From: Miscanthus floridulus
Taxonomy: Eukaryota > Streptophyta > Magnoliopsida > Poales > Poaceae
Length of the DNA stretch: 64,000 nucleotides
Assembly (NCBI RefSeq): GCF_019320115.1
Contig: NC_089598.1
Span: 85,947,560 to 86,011,559, forward strand
Reading direction: 5' to 3'
The position numbers and the translations under genes are program-made. Of the stretch, positions 24,161 to 34,475 are shown piece after piece. Position 1 is the first letter of the stretch; every line of letters starts with the position of its first letter. Below the pieces are notes generated by a model that was not told the DNA's origin, did not search any database, and saw only the letters and a program-made list of their open reading frames with translations.

Positions 24161-24674
24161 GTATGTTAGTCTTAGGGGGAGCGATACTTTTAGGGGGAGT
24201 CTATCTAGGAGTCTATCTATTAGCTTAGGGGGAGTCTATCTCAGAGTCTATCTATTAGCTTATAGCCTATCTATTACATTTGTAGTTTTATATGTGATAC
24301 ATTATGCATTCATGTTTACTATTATGCATTGAACTACTTAAGTGTGACCGTAATCACGATATTAATGTGATCGTGATATTTATGTGATATGTGACATGTG
24401 TGCTCTCTACTTTGAATTATTTATATGTCATATCACTTGTGTTATGCTCATTTGCTTTGCTTCCGCGTTTAACTCCGATGCAAATGAGCTTTATTACTTG
24501 TACTCATGCTTATTTCATACCTTTGGAGTACATTATGTTGGCTTGGGTCATATAAGCTTGCCTAACTCTTTTGTTCTTATTGACAAAAGCTTATATGATC
24601 CAAGCATGTTAAAAACCTCAAATCTTTCATATACTCGAGGTGGTATTGTCATCAATCACCAAAAAGGGGGAGAT
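24161..24674 (+). other. Element A tail and polypurine tract
   Basis: Contains several AGGGGGAG words, including two about 36-base tandem units at 24191-24262 absent from element B. It ends with the primer for plus-strand synthesis, AAAAAGGGGGAGAT, at 24661-24674 directly before the 3' LTR. Confidence 0.75.
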
Positions 24675-26158
24675 TGAAAGCATCTAGACCCCTAGTTGGG
24701 TTTTGGTGATTAATAACAATACGTGATTACTATGACTAATGTGTGTTTTGTAGAGGCAATTAAGTTAGGTCATGGTAATGGAGATCGTTTGGGCTATCAT
24801 GGTGGTCATGCCCCTATGATGGAAATTGTTTCGGTTTTCAAAGGATGGACGAGAAGGTTAAGGATGGATTAGTTCTAAGTGTTGTTTGGTGTTGAGGAGA
24901 CATTTAGAGTAGTTTAGGTTCTTGTTTTTCCTTTGGCCATACTATTAAGGGGATATGGATGGGTAGCTTGATCTAGGTGAGTCTAGTGGGTTAGGTGTGG
25001 TGCACACTTGCTAAATCTAGCACTAGGTAGCTCTTAAAAAGTCCTTAGATCCTTTGGAGCAAACTTCATTCACGTATGATCGAGAGTTGGAAGTGAATGG
25101 AGAGTCAAATGCTGACCGGACGCTGGTTTCGGAGTGACCGGACGCTGGCGTAGAGTCCAGTCAGTTCATTTGATCAAGGTAAAATTGTCTGGCGCGACTA
25201 GACGCTGAGAGGTGAGTGACCGGACGCTGGGTGCCAGCATCCGGTCGACTCCAGTAAGGTTCCAGAGAGGGAAAATCATGACCAGACATGTCCGGTCAGT
25301 GCTGACCGGACGCTGTCTAGCGTCCCGTCACAACTTAAACACTGGAGTTCAGGGAGAACTGATCGGAGCATCCGGTCATCATGACCGGAGGATCCGGTCA
25401 CCCCGCAGAGGCACATAACGATTCGTTTTTCAACCAAGGTTATAAATACTTTCTCCATTCGTGTGAGGGGGTACTTTTGCTCATTTCAACAGCTGAGAAA
25501 CACCTTTGAGAGTGCCAAGAAGAGCAAGATTTTAGTGAGGTGATTGAGATTTGAGAATCCCAAAGAGAGCCCTCATTAGTGAAAGTAAAAGTAGCAAAGT
25601 GTGCATCCACCCTTCTCATTAGGCTTGTCATGGTCAAGTGAGAGTTCATGCTTGTTACTCTTGGTGATCGCCATCACCTAGATGGCTTGGTGGTGATTGG
25701 GAGCTTGGTGATCATCTGGCGGAGCTTGTGGATGACCCAACTCAAGTTGTGAGCGGTTGTGGGTGATTCACCACGACGGAGTGTTGAAGAATCAACCCAT
25801 AGAGAGCACTTGATCCTTGTGCGAATCAAGGGGGAGCTACACCCTTGCGTGGGTGCTCCAATGAGGATTAGTGGGGAGTGGCGACTCTCTGATACCTCGG
25901 CAAAACATCGCCATGTTCCTCCTTCTCTCTTTACTTTCAGCATTTACTTTGAGCAATTCAATTCTTGTCATTTACATTCATAGAATTGCCATGCTAGAGT
26001 AGGATTGGAACATAGGTTGCTAAACTTTTGTGAGGTAGATCAATAGAAACACTTTCTAGGCACAAGGGGTTAATTGGGCTAACCATAGGACTTAATTATT
26101 GCAAAGAATTTTAAAAGTAGCCCAATTCACCCCCCTCTTGGGCATCTTGATCCTTTCA
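24675..26158 (+). repeat. Element A 3' LTR
   Basis: 1,484 bp, TGAAAGCATC to ATCCTTTCA, followed by the CACTT duplication. Carries a perfect seven-base-arm palindrome at 25372-25388 and TATAAATA at 25441-25448. Confidence 0.93.
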
Positions 26159-26163
26159 CACTT
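26159..26163. repeat. Target-site duplication of element A, right
   Basis: CACTT, matching 13344-13348. The element F sequence resumes directly after it. Confidence 0.95.
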
Positions 26164-27307
26164 GATCTTTGTCATCTTTAACTTCAATCACCTCTCTAGG
26201 CCTTATATCACTAATATCCATATTCTTTATTGCATTAACCAATTGAGTACCTCTCACATCATCTAGATTCTCATCTTTCTCTTAGGAACCATTGGTTTCA
26301 TCAAATTCCACATCATGAACCTTCTCAAGAGTACCACTAGCCAAATTCCAAACTCTATAAGCCTTGCTAGTAGTTGAGTAACCAAGCAAGAAACCTTCAT
26401 CACATTTTTTTCTCAAACTTGCTAAATCTAGTGCCTTTCTTCAATATGTAGCATTTACAACCAAAAACCCAAAAGTATGCAATGTTGGGCTTTCTTCCAT
26501 TCAAGAGCTCATATGGTGTCTTCTCCATAATGGGGTGATAATAGAGTCAGTTGCTATAGTAGCAAGCCATGTTAAATGCTTCAGCCCAAAATGAATGACT
26601 CACATTATACTCACTCAACATTGATCTTACCATGTCAATCAAGGTTCTATTCTTCCTCTCAACTAGGCCATTTGATTGAGGAGTGTACTTCGCCGAGAAT
26701 TGATGTCTAATCCCAAACTCATCACACAAATCATCAACTCTTGTATTCTTAAATTTACTTCCATTATCACTTCTTACTTTCTTGATGGTTGTTTCAAACT
26801 CATTGTGAATTTTCTTGATGAATGTCTTGAAGGAGGCAAACACATCACTCTTATCAACAAGAAAGAACACCCAAGTGTATCCAGTGAAATCATCCACAAT
26901 CACAAATCCATATTTGTTTCCACCAATGCTAGTGTAAGTGGTTGGTCCAAACAAATCCATGTGCAACAACTCAAATACCTTAGATGTACTCATCATGCTC
27001 TTCTTATGATGTGTGTTGCCAGCTTGCTTTCCATCTTGACATGCACTACAAAGCTTATCCTTCTCAAATGTGACATCTTTCAAGCCTCTAACTAGATCAT
27101 GCTTAATCAACTTGTTCAATTGTTTCATTCCAACATGACCAAGTCAAGCCCTTTGACCTTACCTTTGCCATTGTCACCAAATGTGATACTATCAATCCCA
27201 TTGCCATCATTTTCATTGATTGAATTGAACATTCTTGAATTACCAGTCATATGTTGTGTGCACCCACTATCAAGTACCCAATACCTTCCACAAGCTTTGT
27301 AATTGAC
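26164..27307 (-). pseudogene. Element F protease and integrase
   Basis: Minus strand. The protease start is at 27307 with the DSGC motif near 27270. The integrase reads from 27128 to 26547 with a zinc-binding CSAC segment, the MDLFGPT segment with the first Asp, RSDNG with the second, and NGLVERKN with the Glu, so the D,D(35)E core is kept. The frame is broken between protease and integrase (about 27130-27190) and after 26547. 26164-26546 is the decayed linker towards the reverse transcriptase, which continues at 13348 beyond element A. Confidence 0.85.
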
Positions 27308-27320
27308 CTACAAAAGAAGA

Positions 27321-29230
27321 TCAATTCTTTTTAGGTATCCAAACTTGCTTGAGTCCTTGAAGGTTAGTTACTAAGGTCTTTGGTACCCAAATGGTCCTCT
27401 TCTTTGGGCCCACAATTGATGTACCAATGAACTTAGCCTTCACACCATTGGCACCCTTAACAAGCATGTAACAAGAATCAAATCTAATTGAGGATACATT
27501 AGGTTGCTTGTTCTTGTTAGTCTTGCAATATTGCTCTATATACCCAACTTGCTTGCATCTATTGCAAAATTGAACATTGCCCTTCACAAAGCTAGCTTTG
27601 GGAGTGACAAAGGCTTCCTTGCCTTTCTTTAGGTATAGCCTAATCCCTCTTTGTTGAGAGAACCTTTGGCTACCCAAGTACTTTAGCAAATGGGTATCTC
27701 CACCATAGACATTGCCTAAGGCACGAGTGAGCTCATTCACCTCCTTCTTAAGGGTCTCATTTTTCACCATTAGTGAGGCATCACAAGTGAAACCATCACT
27801 CAAAGGTGAAGTAGTGGTGGTGGTGCTACAAGAGGGGTTAGTGGGAGCAACAACAATTGGTTTATAAAAAGATTCATCAAGAATATCACATGTTAGTCCC
27901 ACATCATATGACACAATCACTTGCTCCTTCTTCGCTTCTTCCTCCTTGACTTGCTTGAGGAGAGAGGAGTGAGCCTTTTCAAGCTTAGAGTGAGCTTTGC
28001 CATGCCTCTCATGGTCTTCCCTTAGACTCTCATGAGAGACATTGAGCTCATCAAAGGATTGCTCAAGAGATTTGATCTTCTTACGTAATTCTTTGCACTC
28101 CTTTCTCTTCATCTCAAAGCAAGTGTGCACTTGCTCACACATGTCTATGAGCTCCTCCTTGGTGTACTCCTCCTCCTCATTACTCCTACAATCATCACTT
28201 TCACAATCATCATCACTCACATCATATTTTACCTTGGTAGGCTTTGCCATGAGGCATGTCGATGGAGTGTCAAAGATGTAAGGCTTGTTGTTGATGGTGA
28301 TGCTTGCTAGTGCTTTCTTGATAGATTTCTTGCCATCATCACTAGAGCCATCACTATCCAAAGATCCAACACTATCCCAAATGACCACATAGCCTCCACC
28401 CATCTTTTTCTTTTGGAAGGTCATCTTCTTCTCCTTCTTTTCTTTCTTGTCCTTCTTGTGCTTCTTCTTCTCATCCTCATCATTGTCGCTATTGTAGGGA
28501 CAATCTGCTACAACATGATCAGGGCTCTTGCAATTGTAGCATCTCCTCACATATTCTTTGCTCTTGTTGTTGTCTCTTCTCTTTCTTGCACCATAGCCCT
28601 TCTTCTTCATGCATCTTCCAAACTTGCGCGCAAAGAGACCCATGGCTTCATCATCAATGTCACTAGCGTCTTCACCATCACTTGATTCTTCTTTCTTGGA
28701 CTTGCCCTTGTTCTTGGATGATGAGCTAGCCTTGAATGCCACACTCTTCTTGTTGTTGTTGTCTTCATCTTCCTTCTTGTCATCCTTGTCAACCCCCTCT
28801 CTTTTCACATGGTATGTCTCTTGTGTCATGACATCACCAAGTACTTGGTTAGGGGTAAGTTACTTAAATCCTCCTATAATGATGATCAATCTCAATGTCT
28901 CAAATCTAGGAGGTAAGCACATCAAGAACCAATGAGAGACATCATGATCATTGATTTTCTCTCCTAAAGCCTTCAAGTTATTGACAATTACTTGCAATCT
29001 ATCGAACATCTTCGGAATGCTCTCATCATCCTTCATCTTGAAGCTTGTCAACTTGTCCTTGAGGATGTATAACTTGGTACTCTTCACCGCCAGTGTGCCC
29101 TTATAGGTCTCCTCCAATCTCTTTCACACTTCACTAGCTTTCTCACAATCCTTGATTTGCTCAAACACCTTCGAATCAATGGCATTGTAGATGGTGTTGA
29201 GAGCCATTGTCCAGCGAAGTAAGCCAGCCT
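27321..29230 (-). pseudogene. Element F gag
   Basis: Minus strand. A 502-codon open frame (28829-27321) follows a shorter in-line part (29117-28860, and up to about 29230 in another frame). The upstream part has the YILKDKLTSFKMKDDESI-like helical gag core. The main frame has the knuckle CYNCKSPDHVVADC near 28545-28500, a Lys/Asp/Glu-rich region, a coiled-coil-like stretch (about 28100-27950) and a second knuckle (CNRCKQVGYIEQYC) near 27570-27530 in which the expected His position is altered. The N-terminal third is missing with the 5' LTR. The TGA at 27323-27321 ends gag thirteen bases before pol. Confidence 0.82.
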
Positions 29231-30558
29231 CTGCCATGCCAAAGCCCACACAGCCCTGCCCTTGCTACCCCACATCGGTATCTACCCGCCACCCTTAGTG
29301 TCCAAGACCCGCATGCGGTCACTAGAGCACTAGCTCTACACCACCGTGCCTCCACCTTGCCATCGCACTCGTGACCATGACCACCGACCCAAGGCCCAAC
29401 CTTGACCTCGTCGAGCTCTAGCAAGCAACTGGGGCAAGATGCGTGTCATCACTGGTGCCACCACCGGTCGTTGGACTCACCGTCTTGTGCACGCGCATGG
29501 TTACATTGGGAACGCAGAGGCGTTTGTCTCCGGTTCCCTATTCTACCAAGTAGAGGAGTGAAGTCTAGAGACCAACACCAGCCACAACCATGCCCCATCT
29601 CTGGTTGCCTACCTACCTGGCTACCATCCTAGAGCACAGCCCATCCTAGTACTGATGCACATCCATCACTGCACGTGGTCTGGTCCGGCGACGTAGAGCT
29701 ACCACCATCGGTCACCCACGATCGTGGTAGTACACTCCCTCAATGAGCCCATGAAGACACAGCATGAGCATGGCTTGGCACTGCCATGCTGCTCTTGGAT
29801 GCCTTGCCCTAGAGCTCACACGAGCAGACACCGACTTCACATGCCATAGGCTTGGCGAGGCCCCTGCGGTCTCGGTGTCGAGCACCTAGGGAGCACTCAT
29901 TTGCCTTCTCCCTTCCTCTGTTTCTAGCCTAGTAGAGTAGGCCAGCATAGCAGCTCTTATCCACTAAGTGAAGCCTAATTGATCGCAAGCCTAGCTCGGC
30001 CCTCCATCCCAGCGCTGGCCCCTTCTTCTCTCTCCCTGTTGCTGGCTGAATTGGCCCAACAGGCGCATGACCCGTCTAGCTTCTAGCCTACAGAATCAGC
30101 CCAAGACTGCCTAAGACCTTTCCCTTTTATCTGTTTTCAGGAATCCTCTTCCACCTTCAAAAATTCATATCAAAATCATCCTAGCTCCAAGTTTAATAAT
30201 TTTTCTCAAACATTGCTCTACCTCCTAGTGCAGTTCTTGAGTCCTTTTGTGTTAGTTTTCATTGCGGTTTAATTGCTTCTTATTGGTGGCCGTTCTTGGC
30301 ATTTTCTTTGCGTAGCGACGACATGAGCTCGAATGGATCCGGTGACACATCCAAAGGCGATGGACCCTGATGATGGATGACCTAGATGTCTAGAGATGCA
30401 TACCACTACCTCCTCGATATCATAGGTGTCATGGCAGCACCTTATCTTAGAGAAACCTATTAGGCATTGCAAGTAGAAATGCTAGTGCTTTACTTTTACT
30501 CATTTGCTAGTATATGTGATGCATGCTTTGCCTGAGCCTTGTTTGCCTTGGTTGAAAC
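29231..30558 (+). mobile_element. Tekay-like Gypsy LTR, second segment
   Basis: C-rich then T-rich sequence in the style of 2087-4078, without a gene. It ends in GCCTTGGTTGAAAC at 30558 and resumes after element B with CTCTTCACCCTGACTACC at 52415, which read together as one uninterrupted LTR. Whether it belongs to the same LTR copy as 2087-4078 is inferred from order and style; the left junction with element F is not sharp. Confidence 0.5.
30554..30558. repeat. Target-site duplication of element B, left
   Basis: GAAAC before the 5' LTR; repeated at 52410-52414 after the 3' LTR. Confidence 0.93.
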
Positions 30559-32010
30559 TAAAAGCATCTTGGCCCCTAGTTGGGTTTCGGTGATTAATGA
30601 CAATACATGATTACTATGACTAACGTGTGTTTTGCAGAGGCAATTAAGTCATGGTAATAGAGATCGATTGGGCTATCATGGTGATCATGCCCCTACGATG
30701 GAAATCATTTTGGTTTTCAAAGGATGGATGACAAGGTAAAGGATGGACTAGTTCTAAGTGTCGATTGGAGTTGAAGAGACACTTAGAGTAGTTTAGGACT
30801 TTGTTTTTTCCTTTGGCCATACTATTAAGGGGGGTATGGATGGTAAGCTTGACCTAGGTGAGTCTAGTGAGTTAGGTGTGGTGCACACTTGCAAAATCTA
30901 GCACTAGGTAGCTCCTAAGAAGCCCTTAGATCCATTGGAGCAAACTTCATTCACATATGATCGAAATTTAGAAGTGAATGGAGGGTCAAATACTAACCGG
31001 ACGCTGGCTCTGGGGTGACCGAACGCTAGCGCAAAGTCCAGTCAGTTCATTTGATCAAGGTGAAATTGTCTGGTGCGACCGGACGCTGAGAGGTGAAGTG
31101 ACCAGACGCTGAGTCCCAATGTTCGGTCGACTCCAGTAAGGTTCCACAAAGGGAAAAATCACGACCAGACGTGTCCGGTCACATTTTAAACACTGGAGTT
31201 CGGGGAGAACTGACCAGAGCGTCCGGTCAACATGACCGGAGCTTCCGGTCACCCCACAGAAGCACATAATGGTTTGTTTTTCAGCCATGGTTATAAATAC
31301 TTCCTGTATTCATGTGTGGGGGTACTTTTGCTCATTCAAACAGCTAAGAAACACCTTTGAGAGTGCCAAGAAGAGCAAGGTCCAAGTGAGGTGATTGAGA
31401 TTTGAGAATCCCAAAGACAATCCTCATTAGTGAAAGCAAGAGTAGCAAAGTGTGTATCCACCCTTCTCATTAGGCTTGTTGTGGTCAAGTGAGAGTTCGT
31501 GCTTGTTACTCTTGGTGATCGCCATCACCTAGATAGCTTGGTGATGATTTGGAGCTTGGTGATCATCCGGCGGAGCTTGTGGATGACCTAACTCAAGTTG
31601 TGAGCGGTTGTGGGTGATTCACCACGACGGAGTGTCAAAGAATTAACCCATAGAGAGCACTTGATCCTTGTGTGGATTAAGGGGGAGCTACACCCTTGCG
31701 CGGGTGCTCCAACGAGGACTAGTAGGGAGTGACGACTCTCCGATACCTCGGCAAAACATCAACACGTTCTTCCTTCTCTCTTTACTTTGAGCATTTACTT
31801 TAAGCAATTCAATTCTTGTCATTTACATTGATAGAATTGTTTTGCTAGAGTAGGATTAGAACATAGGTTGCTAAACTTTTGTGCGGTAGATCAATAGAAA
31901 CACTTTCTAGGCACAAGGAGTTAATTGGGCTAACCATAGGACTTAATTATTGTAAAAGAAATTTAGAATTAGCCCAATTCACCCCCCTCTTGGGCATCTT
32001 GATCCTTTTA
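30559..32010 (+). repeat. Element B 5' LTR
   Basis: 1,452 bp. Both terminal dinucleotides are changed: it starts TAAAAGCATC instead of TG and ends ATCCTTTTA instead of CA, while the 3' LTR keeps TG...CA. Both are transitions after insertion. A perfect palindrome is at 31223-31239 and TATAAATA at 31292-31299. Confidence 0.9.
31223..31239 (+). promoter_or_regulatory. Palindrome upstream of the LTR TATA box
   Basis: CCGGTCAACATGACCGG: seven-base arms and a three-base centre, ending 53 bases before TATAAATA. The same arrangement and distance occur at 25372-25388 and, with one arm mismatch, 14047-14063. The element B 3' LTR has lost it. Possible binding site for a dimeric factor; function unknown. 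Confidence 0.5.
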
Positions 32011-32026
32011 ATTGGTATCGGAGCCT
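32011..32026 (+). promoter_or_regulatory. Element B primer-binding site
   Basis: ATTGGTATCGGAGCC, one change from the TGGTATCAGAGC expected for the initiator-Met tRNA primer of plant Copia elements. Confidence 0.8.
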
Positions 32027-32063
32027 CATGCTCATGTATTTAGGCTTAACCGCCTAGAGAAAG

Positions 32064-34461
32064 ATGTCTCACAGGGATGGACCTTCTCCTATCTTTGAGG
32101 GGGATGATTTTTCATATTGGAAAATCCGCATGGAGGCGTATTTAGAAGCTCTAGATGTTGAAATACTTAGAGCCGCCTCACAAGGCTTCCCAAAACCTCG
32201 GGATGCTACACGCCTACAAGGCGATGAGGTGAATTATGAAAAATGGAATGCAAAGGCTCGAAACACCATCTTTAGAGGCCTTTGCAAAGATGTGTTCAAC
32301 TGGGTGAGGAACCACAAAGACGCCCATGCACTATGGTCAAACGTTTGTGCGCTCCATGAGGGAACAAAGAGTGAGCATAAGGAATGATATCATCTTGTCA
32401 TGAAAAAGCTTAACTCTTTTGAGATGCTTCCCAAAGAATGTGCTAATGAAATGTATTCACGCTTGAATGTTCTTGTAGAGGAAGTCAATGGGCTTGGACT
32501 CACTCAAATGCAACCATCCAATGTTGTAAGAAAGATCTTAAGTGTCCTCCCCATTGACAAATATGGGCATATTGTGACCGTGCTTCATCAAGGTGATCTT
32601 TCCACTGCTACACCAACACAAATCTTGGGAAAGATCAATGCTCATGAGATGTACATGCACATCACACAACAAGATGGCTCATCCTCTACTAAGAAGAAAG
32701 AAAAAGACTTAGCATTCAAAGCCAGCCAAGAGAAGGGCAAAGCAAGGCTTGAGTATGAGAGCTCAAGTGATGATGAAGTTGATGATGCAAGCCTTGCTCT
32801 CATGGTGAAAAGAACCGCCAAGATGCTAAAGAAGCTCAATAAGAGTGGCATCAAGCTCGATGGCAAGAAGAAGTTCTTCATAAGATCTAGAAGGAAGCCA
32901 ATCTCTGAGATGGATTGCTACAATTGTGGAGAACTTGGTCATCTAGCACATCAATGCACAAAGCCCAAGAAAGACAAGTACAAGAACAAGTACAAGGACA
33001 AGAAATATGACTCAAGCAATGAAGAAGAAGATGAGAAGAAGAAAAACAAGCCATATAAGAAGAGAGATGGCAAGATGGACTTCCATAAGAAGAAGAAAAG
33101 TGGAAAGGCATACATCATCGGTGATTGGCTCATGGACATTGATTCATCTAGTGGCTCATCCGATGATGATAGTGACAACGAGAAGGTGGCCGCCATTGTT
33201 ATTGACTCTTCATCATCTTCACCGCCACCACCGCCATCATCCCCTACACACCTATGCCTTATGGCCAAGGGTAATCACAAGGTATCAAATGATGATGATA
33301 GTAGTGGTGATGAACATGCTAGCAATGATGATAGATAGTGATGATGATGAATATGAATCACCTTCTTATGATGATCTTGTTAAATTGCTAAATCAATACA
33401 CTAAGATCATTAGAAAGAGTAGAGCTAGGAATGAAAAACTAGAAGCTAAGAATGATTCACTTTTAGCAAAATGTGATATAGCCAAAAAGGCTAGTGTTGA
33501 GCTTAGAGAAGCAAATGATGCTATATCATCCAAACTCAAGGAGCTCAAATCTTCTAAAAAAGAGCTTAAAGATAAACATGATAAACTTGAGGGGATGCAC
33601 AAAGAGCTCATCACTAGCCACAACAAGCTAAAAGAAGAATATACTACTCTTAAGATTAATCATGATAATCTTGTCATTACTCTAGAATTTCTATCAAATG
33701 AGCCACATGATGCTACTAACAATGTTATTAAGATTGATATAGCTACATCATGTGATGATTTGATCATTGAGAGCTTTGAGCAAAGTTCTAGTAGCAAGGG
33801 CAAGCAAGTGGTTGAGGCCGATGATTATGATGAGTTTGTCAAGCTCAAGAATGGCAATGAAAAGCTTAAGAAACATCTTGAAGAGCTCAAGACCACCAAC
33901 ACCATAGTGCTTGAAACTTGTGATCATGATGGTGACTTGATTCTTGAGAATGAGAAGCTCAAAGAAGAGAACAAGAAGCTCAAGGAAGAGAAAAATAATG
34001 ATGCTCTCAAGGAAGAAAACAAGAAGCTTAAGTTGGAGAAAGAGCATCTCAAGATTGGATTGAGCAAGTTCACAAGAGGCAAGCATCTTCAAAGTGAGCT
34101 ACTAATGAACACCATCATAAAGATGGATAGAAGTGGCATTGGATATTTGGCAAACCAAGAGAAGAAGGCTCAAGCTCAACAACAACACAAGTCAAAGCCA
34201 AAGCCAAAGAGATGTTTTGAGTGTGGACAAGAAGGCCACTTTGCCCATGAGTGCCAAACTCTACCACCACAACCCTTGCCCAAGCATGTTAGACCTTTTG
34301 CCTTCAATGCTCATTACATGCTTAGAAAGGATTCTAGTGGAAAGAAGAAAGACATGTTCTTAGGACCTCCAAACAGGAATAGGCCTAAGAAAATTTGGGT
34401 TGCAAAGTCACTTGTTGAGAAGGTGAAGGGCCCTCAACAAGTTTGGGTTCCTAAAGTTTAA
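32064..34461 (+). pseudogene. Element B gag
   Basis: Starts at ATG 32064. A TGA near 32385 breaks it, but the same frame reopens and reads to about 33338, where a small indel in a GATGATAG-rich repeat moves the frame; it then continues to the stop at 34459-34461. Order: helical gag core (to about 32640), a knuckle CYNCGELGHLAHQC near 32920-32960, Lys-rich and Ser/Asp-rich parts, a long Lys/Glu/Leu coiled-coil-like region (about 33400-34080), and a second knuckle CFECGQEGHFAHEC near 34210-34255. Two CCHC knuckles are in keeping with nucleocapsid function. The frame is closer to intact than in element A. Confidence 0.85.
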
Positions 34462-34475
34462 TCTCTTGTGTGTAG

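Larger units (their letters stand above)
13349..26158 (+). mobile_element. Element A: full-length Maximus/SIRE-type Copia retrotransposon
   Basis: 12.8 kb, bounded by 1.48-kb LTRs and a perfect five-base duplication (CACTT). Internal order: primer-binding site, gag, protease-integrase-RT-RNase H, a 1.5-kb spacer, an envelope-position frame, purine tract, 3' LTR. The Copia order (integrase before RT), the TGAAAG...CTTTCA LTR ends and the extra frame after pol point to the SIRE/Maximus lineage. Every coding part has stops or frameshifts. It sits in the pol gene of minus-strand element F, between the integrase and RT parts. Element B is a sister copy with different target bases, so the two inserted independently. 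Confidence 0.93.
4079..29230 (-). mobile_element. Element F: minus-strand Maximus/SIRE-type Copia retrotransposon, 5'-truncated and interrupted twice
   Basis: Read on the minus strand, the order is truncated gag (29230-27321), protease-integrase (27307-26547), linker, reverse transcriptase and RNase H (13348-11694), non-coding tail (11693-11061 and 6734-6102), polypurine tract and 3' LTR (6101-4079). Element A (13349-26158) interrupts the integrase-RT linker and element D (6735-11060) the tail. The 5' LTR and gag N-terminus are missing. Gag homology fades near 29.2 kb into Tekay-like LTR sequence, so no matching target duplication for the left flank (TAGGG, 4074-4078) is seen. Confidence 0.8.
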
